DNA of 64,000 nucleotides from contig NZ_CP151800.1 of assembly GCF_038449125.1 (NCBI RefSeq), forward strand, positions 4,722,839 through 4,786,838, read 5' to 3'. The position numbers and the translations under genes were made by a program. The notes under the pieces were generated by a model. It was not told the DNA's origin. It searched no databases and saw nothing but the letters and a program-made list of their open reading frames with translations. Below are positions 41,187 through 49,785 of the stretch, piece by piece. The stretch's first letter is position 1, and each line of letters opens with the position of its first letter. Source of the DNA: Kosakonia sp. BYX6. Its GTDB lineage: Bacteria; Pseudomonadota; Gammaproteobacteria; Enterobacterales; Enterobacteriaceae.

Positions 41187-41822
41187 TTAATCCACTAACC
41201 CTATACACCGGGCACTGTGAAGCAGTTCCGTCACTTTATGGACGTTGAGCTTCCTCATCATGTTGAGGCGATGTGTTTCCACCGTTTTTACGCTAATGCA
41301 TAATTTCTCGCTAATCAGTCGATTCGTATTACTCTCATTTATGAGTTTGAGAATTTGTCGCTCACGCGTGGTCAGTAATTGCTGATCTTGTTTTTCAGCG
41401 TGTAACGTTATTTGAATTGCCTCATGATTTAATGCCGGGTCGATAAATTGTTTTTTTACCGCCATCGTTTGTAACGCCGCCATGAGTACCTGCTGGCTGC
41501 TCTTTTTTAAAACATACCCTCTGGCGCCCGCAGCAAGTGCTCTAATCGCCATAGACTCTTCCTGATAGGCCGTATAAATAAGAATGCTCATTGCTGGCCA
41601 GCGATAATGTAATTGCGGAATCATATCGAGGCCGTTTATTTCAGGTAAACCTAGATCAAGAATGAGAATATCCGGCTGATTAAGAATACAAGTGTTATAG
41701 ATTTCCAGCCCATTATTGATATGCGCCACCACATGAAATCGCGGCCAGGACGATAAGACATTAATAATGCCGGTAACAATGAGTGCGTGATCCTCCACGA
41801 TGACGATTTTATATTCGTTCAT
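41187..41822 (-). CDS. ssrB: SsrB-like response regulator
   Basis: A NarL/FixJ-type regulator of 211 residues that clearly aligns with Salmonella SsrB (212), the activator of SPI-2 genes. The receiver domain (1-120) has the phospho-acceptor Asp56 in DILILDLGLP and the acidic pair at 10-11. The C-terminal LuxR-type helix-turn-helix contains LTTRERQILKLI and KTVETHRLNMMRKLNVHK. Residue 203, a redox-sensing cysteine in Salmonella SsrB, is Ser here, with Cys at 206. It is 29 bp downstream of the kinase gene with GGAGGAAAGG before ATG. Confidence 0.94.
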   Translation of the reverse strand: MNEYKIVIVEDHALIVTGIINVLSSWPRFHVVAHINNGLEIYNTCILNQPDILILDLGLPEINGLDMIPQLHYRWPAMSILIYTAYQEESMAIRALAAGARGYVLKKSSQQVLMAALQTMAVKKQFIDPALNHEAIQITLHAEKQDQQLLTTRERQILKLINESNTNRLISEKLCISVKTVETHRLNMMRKLNVHKVTELLHSARCIGLVD

Positions 41823-41851
41823 ATTCCTTTCCTCCGAAAAACAGCGTGGCG

Positions 41852-43828
41852 CTAATTATTGCGATATGGTGTCAACAGCACGTGCAAGCTATGCCTTAAA
41901 TCGGCTAACTCTGCGGCCGTAATACTCAGCCCATGACGCGTGCTGTTTTCCATATCAACGACAGCGCATAAGAGCTCGCTAAAGCCCGCCTGCCCGAGGC
42001 TTCCCTTTAACGTGTGCAGTAAGCCCTCGATTTTTCTACCTTCGGATAACGCCTGTTCCAGTTCCGTCAACAGGTCATTCAACACCTGCTTAGTGCGGAT
42101 GCCTGTGAACGGATTCTCTGGCGACAACAGCGCGCTGCTTAACGTCGGGTCCTGCGCCTGCAAATCGATGTTGCGCAGAAGCTGATATTCCGCCGCAATG
42201 CTAATGCTGTTCGCCAGATTGGCGAGCGTAACGGGTTTTATGAGGTAGTGATTGATACCGGCATTTTTGCAACGTATGACCTCATCAGAAGCGGCATTTG
42301 CCGAAAGCGCCACCATCATGCAGTCCGGATCCTGGTTAAATGGGCACTGTCGCCAGCGATGTACGCAGGCAATACCATCGATTCCCGGCATTCGCATATC
42401 TATCAGAACCAAATCAAAGCGGTGTTGCCGCGCAGCACTTAGCGCTTCACCACCGCTGGCGGCGAAGGTGACCTCTTGTCCCAGGCTGATGAGCATCTGA
42501 CCGATGACCTCCCGGTTAATGACGGCATCATCGACCAGCAAAATATGTAAGCGCCAGGGCTGCACCGCAACATTGCCAGCTGTTTCAGCGGCTGCGCCGA
42601 ATAATTTCTGCTTCGCCAAACAATAGAGTTTGCCAGGCTGAAAACGCAGTTCGTCAGCAGAGAGTTCATCCTGTTGCTGGCTCATTTCGCACGCGATTCC
42701 CCAAGCGGTGAGCTGGCGATGAAGCGCAAGCGGCGCGGGCAGGCTGCCGCCGAGCGGTTGAGGAGGACGATACTGTTTCAGCGGCAGAAACAAGGAGACA
42801 CAGGTGCCTAGCCCTGGTGTGCTGCGTAATTCGAGTTTTCCACCCAGCATGTTGGCCAGATTCGAGGCAATCGTTAACCCAATGCCCGTGCCCTGCGCAT
42901 CGGCTTGCGCCTGGTAAAACGCCGTGAAAATCTCTTTTTGCTGATCGAATGCGATGCCTTTTCCACTGTCGCTTACCGCGAATATCAGCTGATTTTTACA
43001 GCGTTTAACTGTCAATCTTATTCCGCCTTTCTCGGTAAATTTCAACGAATTGCCCAGTAGATTCACCAGTATTTGCCGCAGGCGGACAGCATCGGTTTCA
43101 AGTCGCAATGGAACGTGTGGGCCAACGTAGGTACGTAATGCCAGTTTTTTGTTCTGCGCCGGCCCCTGAATGGTTTGCATCGCCTGGTCCAGCAACGGTA
43201 ATAACGCGGTCTCTTCGTTATGCAGGGAAAAATGACCGGATTCGATTTGCGAAAAATCCAGCAGATCATTGATAAGGGTGAGCAGAGAACGGGTACATTG
43301 CCTGGCGGTGTTGGCGAGCTCTTGCTGTTGAGCGTTTAGTGGCGTGGTTTGTAATAATTCAATCGCGCCCAGCACGCCGCTGAGCGGCGTGCGTAATTCA
43401 TGGCTGATGGTCGTGAGATGCGCGGTCTTACGTTTGCTGTCCAGCTCGGCCTGCTCTTTGGATTCGTTCAGACGTTGCGTGCGCCTGGCGATGGTACTTT
43501 CCATGTTTTCATACTGAACGTGAAGTCTATACAGCAGCCAATAAACGCTGATTGCCATTAGCACTAATGCCAATAGCGCAAAGGGAAGTTGTCGGGCGAA
43601 TAGGCTTATTATGTGGGGCAATACGCCTCTGGAGGGATATAAGATCATCGGTAGAGCTGAATGCTTCGTTAAATATCCGACAATGCGTTGGCGTTCCTTC
43701 ATCGATAAAATATAAGTGGCGGAAAAAACAGATAAAAGCCAAACGGTTATTATGCTTAATGAAATAAGCAGAGTGAGCTTAATGACCAAAGCATGATGTA
43801 ATAGCATCCGATGTTTTACCGTTTTCAT
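41852..43828 (-). CDS. SsrA-like hybrid sensor kinase with short sensor region
   Basis: 658 residues. Transmembrane helices at about 14-38 and 80-100 enclose only about 40 periplasmic residues. Then come a DHp domain with His143 (ISHELRTPLSG), an ATPase domain (N-box around Asn260, DSGKG 287-291, GTGIGL 313-318), a receiver with Asp477 and an HPt domain with His605 (LLHTLKGS), so a full four-step phosphorelay is encoded. Salmonella SsrA is about 920 residues with a far larger periplasmic domain and a HAMP; both seem to be missing. It is transcribed with ssrB and divergent from ssaB. Confidence 0.88.
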   Translation of the reverse strand: MKTVKHRMLLHHALVIKLTLLISLSIITVWLLSVFSATYILSMKERQRIVGYLTKHSALPMILYPSRGVLPHIISLFARQLPFALLALVLMAISVYWLLYRLHVQYENMESTIARRTQRLNESKEQAELDSKRKTAHLTTISHELRTPLSGVLGAIELLQTTPLNAQQQELANTARQCTRSLLTLINDLLDFSQIESGHFSLHNEETALLPLLDQAMQTIQGPAQNKKLALRTYVGPHVPLRLETDAVRLRQILVNLLGNSLKFTEKGGIRLTVKRCKNQLIFAVSDSGKGIAFDQQKEIFTAFYQAQADAQGTGIGLTIASNLANMLGGKLELRSTPGLGTCVSLFLPLKQYRPPQPLGGSLPAPLALHRQLTAWGIACEMSQQQDELSADELRFQPGKLYCLAKQKLFGAAAETAGNVAVQPWRLHILLVDDAVINREVIGQMLISLGQEVTFAASGGEALSAARQHRFDLVLIDMRMPGIDGIACVHRWRQCPFNQDPDCMMVALSANAASDEVIRCKNAGINHYLIKPVTLANLANSISIAAEYQLLRNIDLQAQDPTLSSALLSPENPFTGIRTKQVLNDLLTELEQALSEGRKIEGLLHTLKGSLGQAGFSELLCAVVDMENSTRHGLSITAAELADLRHSLHVLLTPYRNN

Positions 43829-44120
43829 CGTGCCTTCCTTGAATGACGTTGTTTATACGGCTAGCGAAGATGTCGTTTAATTGCTGTTTAATTTTGGCTC
43901 GCGTTATTACGCGAATGAATAACAGAAGCGACTATTTAGCAGCGTTGTTTAATTAAATTGAGAGTGGTTTTTAGGTTATAGCCAGGTTTTTACGCGCACG
44001 CTGCGCTTTAATGTAAATAAATATAACAAGTCACCGTGGTAATTGCTGATCAGGTTTTTAACCGATGTCACTCTCTTTGCCTTTAGCAGAAACTGAATTA
44101 ATGGCAGAGAGGTATTAATC
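43829..44120. promoter_or_regulatory. Divergent control region between ssrA and ssaB
   Basis: 292 AT-rich bases between the kinase and ssaB start codons. The ssrA side has AAGGAAGG before its ATG, and the ssaB side AGAGAGG. The region must contain promoters for both the regulator unit and the ssaB-sseD operon, and corresponds to the ssrA-ssaB divergent region of SPI-2 where SsrB, OmpR and PhoP act. No operator could be called with confidence. Confidence 0.55.
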
Positions 44121-44510
44121 ATGCTGGAAACACTAAAAGCTATTCCATTGGTATGCGATATTCGCTCGGACGATGAACATCGCGGCTGGATAATGTCTGT
44201 TGATGGTCATCCCGCCAGAATGGAGATTATTCGTGGCTTGTTATCCGTTTCTCTATTTTTAGATGGGGTTGATAGGGTGTCATGGTCATGTCTCTATTAT
44301 TTGACATTATTACTTGCCGCACACCCGGATATTCATGACTACGCCCTACAATTAACGCCAGAAGGCGGGTGGTTAAATAGATATTACCCTGAACAATTAT
44401 CCGTTGATCAACTCTCGATGGAAATTGAAAAGCATTTAGCATTGACGTGTTATTTAAAAAACGCAGCCCGCAATCATCAGTCATGCTGTTTTTGTGAGGA
44501 TAAATTATGA
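44121..44510 (+). CDS. ssaB: SpiC/SsaB gatekeeper
   Basis: 129 residues, aligning with SpiC (SsaB) of SPI-2: LKAIPLVCDIR at the start, VDGHPARMEI, LTLLLAAHPDIHDYALQL and IEKHLALTCYLKN. It forms the pH-responsive gatekeeper complex with SsaL and SsaM; in Salmonella it has also been described as an effector. It opens the ssaB-sseD operon and overlaps ssaC (ATGA). Confidence 0.94.
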   Translation: MLETLKAIPLVCDIRSDDEHRGWIMSVDGHPARMEIIRGLLSVSLFLDGVDRVSWSCLYYLTLLLAAHPDIHDYALQLTPEGGWLNRYYPEQLSVDQLSMEIEKHLALTCYLKNAARNHQSCCFCEDKL

Positions 44511-45991
44511 GCTTAAGGAAATGCCTAATGTATGTTTTATTCTGCATGCCGGGCATAGCACAAGGGCAAAATATTCCCTGGAAAGGCAATGATTTTGCCC
44601 TTTATACACGAAAAATGCCGTTGGCTGATGTATTGCGTGCGTTAGCTGAGAATTACGATACGGCGATTACAGTCGACCCATCAATTAATGGATCGTTTAG
44701 CGGAATCATCCCCTGCGGGCCTCCAGTAGATATCCTCAGTAACCTGGCCGCGCAATACAATTTGGTCACGTGGTTTGACAGCAAAATGCTGTATATCTAC
44801 CCCGCGTCGTTATTAAAACATCAGGTTATTACGCTCGACACTCTGGCGGCAGGCACGTTCATGCGCTACTTGCGTAACCAGAGCGTGCTTTCAACACAAA
44901 GCTGTGAGGCCAGCAATATTTCAGGGGCCAATGCCGTCGATATCAGCGGTGTACCCGGCTGCCTCATGCGTATTGGCCAGCTCGCTTCCATGCTCGACAG
45001 CACATTGACCAAAAGAAAAGATGAGGCGGTGACGGTGAAAGTCTTTCCCCTCAAATACGCCGCAGCGGTGGATAGCCATTATCAATATCGCGATCAATCG
45101 GTGGTGGTGCCAGGGATTGTCAGCGTCTTGCGCGACATGAGTAAGCCGGATGCATCGGCAAATAGCCGCTCGCCCGCCACACAGACATTGCCTTTATTTG
45201 CCGCAGATCCGCGACAAAATGCGGTTATCGTTCGCGATCACTCCGCCAATATGGCGAATTATCGGCAGTTGATTACGCAACTCGATCAACGCCCGCAAAT
45301 GATAGAAATCTCGGTCAAGATTATTGATGTCAACGCGGGCGATATTGACCAGTTGGGTATCGATTGGGGAGCGGCAATGTCATTAGGGGGGGCGAAGTTT
45401 GCATTTGATTCCGCCAGTAACAACGGGAATGGCAGCGGATTTTCCACCGTGATCAGTGACACGTCTGGCTTTATGGTGCGTTTAACCGCGCTGGAACAAA
45501 GCTCTCAGGCTTATGTCCTTTCCCAACCTTCTGTCGTCACGCTTAATAACGTCCAGGCGATCATGGACAAAAATATTACCTTTTACACCAAATTAGAGGC
45601 CAAAAATGTCGCCAAACTGGAGTCGGTGACTGCCGGATCATTACTGCGCGTTACGCCCAGGCTTTTGGATGATAACGGTACGCAAAAAATCATGTTGAAC
45701 TTGAATATTCAAGACAGCCAACAAAGCGATATTCGCCGCGACAGCGAGCCGTTGCCGGATATTCAAAATGCCGAAATCGCATCGCAGGCCACACTTCTGG
45801 CCGGGCAGAGCTTATTGCTGGGCGGCTTTAAACAAGACCGACAAATCCAGTCGCAAAACAAGATCCCACTGCTGGGCGATATTCCCGGTGTAGGGCGTTT
45901 ATTTCGCAGCGACACCACTCAGGTGCAAAGCGTCATTCGCCTTTTTTTGATTAAAGCGTCCGTGGTTAACAATGGAATATCCCATGGATAA
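44507..45991 (+). CDS. ssaC: T3SS secretin SsaC (SctC)
   Basis: The outer-membrane ring, 494 residues. A signal peptide (cleavage about residue 20, GIAQG|QNI) is followed by N-domains (about 25-290, including LFAADPRQNAVIVRD) and the secretin beta-barrel core (about 300-480) with the conserved SQPSVVTLNN and NKIPLLGDIPGVGRLFR motifs. Also known as SpiA in Salmonella. Confidence 0.97.
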   Translation: MSLRKCLMYVLFCMPGIAQGQNIPWKGNDFALYTRKMPLADVLRALAENYDTAITVDPSINGSFSGIIPCGPPVDILSNLAAQYNLVTWFDSKMLYIYPASLLKHQVITLDTLAAGTFMRYLRNQSVLSTQSCEASNISGANAVDISGVPGCLMRIGQLASMLDSTLTKRKDEAVTVKVFPLKYAAAVDSHYQYRDQSVVVPGIVSVLRDMSKPDASANSRSPATQTLPLFAADPRQNAVIVRDHSANMANYRQLITQLDQRPQMIEISVKIIDVNAGDIDQLGIDWGAAMSLGGAKFAFDSASNNGNGSGFSTVISDTSGFMVRLTALEQSSQAYVLSQPSVVTLNNVQAIMDKNITFYTKLEAKNVAKLESVTAGSLLRVTPRLLDDNGTQKIMLNLNIQDSQQSDIRRDSEPLPDIQNAEIASQATLLAGQSLLLGGFKQDRQIQSQNKIPLLGDIPGVGRLFRSDTTQVQSVIRLFLIKASVVNNGISHG

Positions 45992-47174
45992 TCACTGGAA
46001 AATTAGGCTGTTAGGCAACCTTCTCCAGGGACGAGAGGTTTGGTTGACGGACGGCCGGTTGTCGCTTGGGGAGCAGGAGTGCGATGTCTGTATTCCCCTT
46101 ACGACAAACGGAAAAATTGTGCTTTACGAACAACAGGGCAGCCTGTTTGTTGATGCAGGAAAAGCCAACGTTCGGCTTAACGGGCACAGACACCCGGCGG
46201 GAAAACCGCTGCCAGTCAGCGGCGTTTTGCAAGTGGCGGGCATTGCACTGGCGTTCGGCAGCCAGGAGAGCCAGCTTGCGGGGTATCGAATCCCTACGTC
46301 ATGGTCAGGGTACGCGTGGCTTGCCGGGTTGCTTTTATTACTCACCGTAGGCGTCGTGGCGTTTTTGCTGGGCGGCAGGCCGACCGCAACCGTGGATAGT
46401 CTGCACCAGCGCGTTAAATCCCTGCTACGGCACAGCGAGATGTTTCCGTACATCCACGCAGACTGGAAGCCGGACGGCAGTTTGCAGCTATCGGGTTTTT
46501 GCCATTCCAGTAAACAGATGCTGAAGATAAGAGTGACGTTAGGTGCCTGGGGCGTGGTGTATCGGGATGATGTTATTTGTGCCGACCAGCTGACCGGGGA
46601 AGTGCTGGAGACGCTGTTGCAGGCGGGCTACCACCCTGTTGAAGTCACCAGTAATGGCCCGGGAAAGGTTTTAATTCACGCCGATATCCAGATGGATCCA
46701 CGCTGGCGGGCGGTACAGGCGCAACTTGCCGATATTCCTGGCCTTCAGCATTGGCAGATTGATAACCCGCATCACGCGCAGAGTCAGGCAATTATCGCCG
46801 CGATGGTGCAAAGCGGGCTGGTTGGTTTGGTGAATGTCACACCGGTACGCCAGGCGTTTGTCATTAGCGGGGTTCTCGACTTACCACATCAACTTCAGTT
46901 GCAAAAAACGATGGCGCAATTGCAACAGCGCTATCCGGCACTTTCCCTGAGCTACCAACAGGTTGCCTCTTCCCATGATGGCGATAAATACCTGCCTGCC
47001 CCCATCGCGGGTTACGTGCAAGGGCGGCGAAGTAATTATCTTCTGCTGACTAATGGCGAGCGATTACGCGTGGGAAGCCAGCTACCGGCGGGGGGAAAGA
47101 TAATCAAACTGGATCCGCATGTTGTGGTGATCGTCCTGCATGATGCATTGATTAACGACCCGTTAGATTTTTAA
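45984..47174 (+). CDS. ssaD: T3SS inner-membrane ring protein SsaD (SctD)
   Basis: 396 residues from ATG at 45984, which overlaps the ssaC end by eight bases; an ATG four codons upstream lacks a ribosome-binding site. A cytoplasmic FHA-like domain (1-105), one transmembrane helix (about 113-136) and periplasmic ring-building domains (about 150-385) follow the SctD plan. It forms the inner ring with SsaJ and contacts the secretin. Confidence 0.93.
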   Translation: MDNHWKIRLLGNLLQGREVWLTDGRLSLGEQECDVCIPLTTNGKIVLYEQQGSLFVDAGKANVRLNGHRHPAGKPLPVSGVLQVAGIALAFGSQESQLAGYRIPTSWSGYAWLAGLLLLLTVGVVAFLLGGRPTATVDSLHQRVKSLLRHSEMFPYIHADWKPDGSLQLSGFCHSSKQMLKIRVTLGAWGVVYRDDVICADQLTGEVLETLLQAGYHPVEVTSNGPGKVLIHADIQMDPRWRAVQAQLADIPGLQHWQIDNPHHAQSQAIIAAMVQSGLVGLVNVTPVRQAFVISGVLDLPHQLQLQKTMAQLQQRYPALSLSYQQVASSHDGDKYLPAPIAGYVQGRRSNYLLLTNGERLRVGSQLPAGGKIIKLDPHVVVIVLHDALINDPLDF

Positions 47175-47186
47175 GCGAGTAAACAA

Positions 47187-47414
47187 ATGGCAACGCTGAC
47201 CCAACTGGAGGACCGACTCAGCCTGGCTGAATCTGAGGCTCAGGCCATTATTCGGCAATTAAAAAATGCCCGGCATCGGTTGGAAAAGATAAATAATCCG
47301 CAGTTATCTCAGGAAAACACCTTATTGCTGCAGGGGCTTATTCAGGCCGAAGATATTATTAAAATTATTTACTACCGCTACCACAACTGTCGTTTACAAA
47401 CCGACCCTGAATAA
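47187..47414 (+). CDS. ssaE: T3SS needle co-chaperone SsaE (EscE/YscE family)
   Basis: 75 residues, two helices, aligning with SsaE (MATLTQLEDRLSLAESEAQ and IIKIIYYRYHN). It pairs with SsaH to cap the needle subunit SsaG before export; both partners are in the window but in different operons. Confidence 0.93.
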   Translation: MATLTQLEDRLSLAESEAQAIIRQLKNARHRLEKINNPQLSQENTLLLQGLIQAEDIIKIIYYRYHNCRLQTDPE

Positions 47415-47424
47415 AAGGTGCGCA

Positions 47425-47697
47425 ATGGATGAGCAAAAGAATGGTCTGATCGAGTATCAAAAATTAACGCAGCAGAGCAAGCAGCTACAAAAATATTTCG
47501 ATGAATTTAATCAGCTTAAATTTATCGTCAACGAACAGTTTGCCGATCGCTTCCCTGATGGATTATCCGCACTTGATCATGAAGCGAGCGCCGATCTGAA
47601 AAAAATCACCGAGTTATTTAAAAAGCTAGAGACGCAATTGCAACAGCTTGCCCGGCAAATACACAGCGCTGAACATCAACCGAAAACGCAGAGGTGA
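47425..47697 (+). CDS. sseA: SseA-like translocator chaperone
   Basis: 90 residues, mostly helical and charged, in the place of SseA (108 residues), the chaperone of SseB and SseD. The C-terminal ASADLKKITELFKKLETQLQ matches the SseA helix best; the N-terminus is shorter. It overlaps sseB only if that gene starts at 47694. Confidence 0.88.
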   Translation: MDEQKNGLIEYQKLTQQSKQLQKYFDEFNQLKFIVNEQFADRFPDGLSALDHEASADLKKITELFKKLETQLQQLARQIHSAEHQPKTQR

Positions 47698-47702
47698 ATA
47701 AC

Positions 47703-48293
47703 GTGAATATCGACAATATTTCTTCAAGAACACACTTCCCGGTATCGGGAAAGCATTATCCAGGTGAGGCATTACCGGCCAGCGGGACAGGCGAATTGTG
47801 CAGTGATAATCCGTTTGCTTACGGGTACAGCGTCTTACAAACCTTGCTGATGTCTATTCAGGAAGTGGCCAACAACCAATATCTTGATATTAAAGAAAGC
47901 GCTGAACGCGCCAGAAAAACGCAGCAAATGTCTAATCGAATGGATGAAATCATCGCCAGGGCGGCTAAAGGGGATGATAAAACGCGAGAGAAAATTCCTG
48001 ATGATGTCATTCAGTATATGCATGAAAACGGCATTTCTATTAACGGCATCACCATTGATGAATACATTAAAAAAAATGGCGACACGAATGACGCGCTGGA
48101 TAAAGGCAGTTTACAGGCCATAAAAGCCGCACTGGATAACAGTGCTAACCGAGATACCGATTTAATGACGCAGGGGCAACTGACGATTCAAAAAATGACC
48201 CAGCAAATGAATGCGGTGATTACGCAATTGACCGGGCTGCTTAATAAATGGGGCGATATTTGCACCCAGATTGCGCAGAAAACCTTTTCATAA
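47703..48293 (+). CDS. sseB: Translocon filament protein SseB (EspA family, SctA)
   Basis: Secreted needle-tip or filament protein. I chose GTG at 47703, which has AGAGGTGA at the proper distance and gives 196 residues, the SseB length; a GTG at 47694 would add three residues. Strong segments shared with SseB are NPFAYGYSVLQTLLMSIQ, GSLQAIKAALDNSANRDTDL and LLNKWGDICTQIAQKTFS. The N-terminal 35 residues are divergent, as is usual for the surface-exposed part. Confidence 0.95.
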   Translation: MNIDNISSRTHFPVSGKHYPGEALPASGTGELCSDNPFAYGYSVLQTLLMSIQEVANNQYLDIKESAERARKTQQMSNRMDEIIARAAKGDDKTREKIPDDVIQYMHENGISINGITIDEYIKKNGDTNDALDKGSLQAIKAALDNSANRDTDLMTQGQLTIQKMTQQMNAVITQLTGLLNKWGDICTQIAQKTFS

Positions 48294-48329
48294 CGCGGCG
48301 CTTTTGCAAAACGCTGACAGGATAAAACC

Positions 48330-49769
48330 ATGATTCGAATTGAACGTGATGAGGTGAACGGTTTTCTTCGCGGGCCAAATGAGCAAACTCAGCGCTACTC
48401 GGCCAGTGGGGTTTTTGTTGCATCAAATAGCCGCTCGACATTCGTTGACGAGCGTAAAGAGAAGACGGTACGCAACAGGCTAATCAGTATCGCGCAGGCA
48501 GAAAACGCGCTCCGACAGTTTCGCAAAGACCAGCCCCTGAATAACACCGGCGTGATGCAAATGAACCCCGCCGCGTTGTCGATGATGATGACGCAGTTAG
48601 TGCTCAATGTTTTCGGCAGCAATGCCCAATGTTTGTGCCTGCAACTTGATCGCGCGACAGAGGTGCAACGCATTTTGCTCGACAAAAAAGTGGCGGAGTA
48701 TCAGGAACAAATTCAAAAGGCCGTTGAACAGCTCGATAAAGCCCGTAACGCCAACATTATTAACGCGCTTTTTGACTGGATTATCAGTGGGATCGAAGCC
48801 GTTATCGGACTAATGAAAATGGCGGAAGGGCTGCTGATGGCAAACCCTCTGGACTGTGTTGATGGCGCCGCCTGGTTTTCCGCCGGTCTCTCGGCGATGG
48901 TGAAAGCCGCGGCTGAAACGGCGCTGCTGATGGGCGCAGACAAAGATACCAGCCAGGCGATTATTGAGGGTGCAGGCACCGCGCAACTGAGTTGCGAAGG
49001 CGTTGCCATGGCGCTGGATATTTTGCAAATAGGCCGCGGGCTTATTGCCGCCAAAGCGTTGGTCTGCGCCACCGGGAAAGCGCTGGATTCCGGCATCGGG
49101 GAACGCCTTCTTAAAAGCATGGCGAACATGGCAGAAGGTATCGCCGAAAATGAGATGCGCGCGGTATATGACGAACTGGGCGCCACGGTGGGCAAGCAGC
49201 TAGAGCAAAATTTTGGTATGACCGCCGAGCGCGAGATGGTGGACGCCAGCAATATGGCAATCGAAGCCAGCGCCCGTTCCGTGAAAGCTGAAGCGCAGAT
49301 GATAAGAAGTATGGGTAAAAATTTTACGCGGGCGGGCGTCGAGGCAATGGTAAAAGAAGCGGCGCAAGCAGGGGTGAAAACGCTGCTTAAAGAAGGTGCA
49401 GAACTGACGCAAGAGAAGCTGCGTAAAACCATCATCAGCAAACTGCGTAGACAAATTATGTGTGCATTATTGGCCGACAACGTGAACACAACACTGCAAA
49501 TCGTCAGGGCCACAACCAAAGGCTGTGAGCTTATCGCGACGGGAATTATCGAGGCAACCGCGGCTGCCACCCGCAAGCAGATTGAGCAACTCATCGTCCA
49601 ACAAGCGTTTATCGACTTTATGGAAGACTGGAGCGAAGAGCAGAAGAAAGCGCAGCAGGCTCGGTTACAGGAAGCCTGGCAGGGTGGCAGTGCCGCCATG
49701 GAAAGTGCGTTGGAGATGATAGATGAGTACGGCACCGTTCTGGCGAGTATGGCTGTTGGGCGGGCTTAA
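48330..49769 (+). CDS. sseC: Translocon pore protein SseC (SctE)
   Basis: The large hydrophobic translocator, 479 residues (484 in Salmonella). Hydrophobic segments at about 143-170 and 180-201 form the membrane hairpin; long Ala-rich amphipathic helices follow to about 450. In SPI-2, SseC needs the TPR chaperone SscA, encoded just upstream, but here only 36 bp separate sseB and sseC and no chaperone gene is present. AGGA precedes ATG. Confidence 0.95.
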   Translation: MIRIERDEVNGFLRGPNEQTQRYSASGVFVASNSRSTFVDERKEKTVRNRLISIAQAENALRQFRKDQPLNNTGVMQMNPAALSMMMTQLVLNVFGSNAQCLCLQLDRATEVQRILLDKKVAEYQEQIQKAVEQLDKARNANIINALFDWIISGIEAVIGLMKMAEGLLMANPLDCVDGAAWFSAGLSAMVKAAAETALLMGADKDTSQAIIEGAGTAQLSCEGVAMALDILQIGRGLIAAKALVCATGKALDSGIGERLLKSMANMAEGIAENEMRAVYDELGATVGKQLEQNFGMTAEREMVDASNMAIEASARSVKAEAQMIRSMGKNFTRAGVEAMVKEAAQAGVKTLLKEGAELTQEKLRKTIISKLRRQIMCALLADNVNTTLQIVRATTKGCELIATGIIEATAAATRKQIEQLIVQQAFIDFMEDWSEEQKKAQQARLQEAWQGGSAAMESALEMIDEYGTVLASMAVGRA

Positions 49770-49785
49770 TCTAAGGAGCAAAAAA

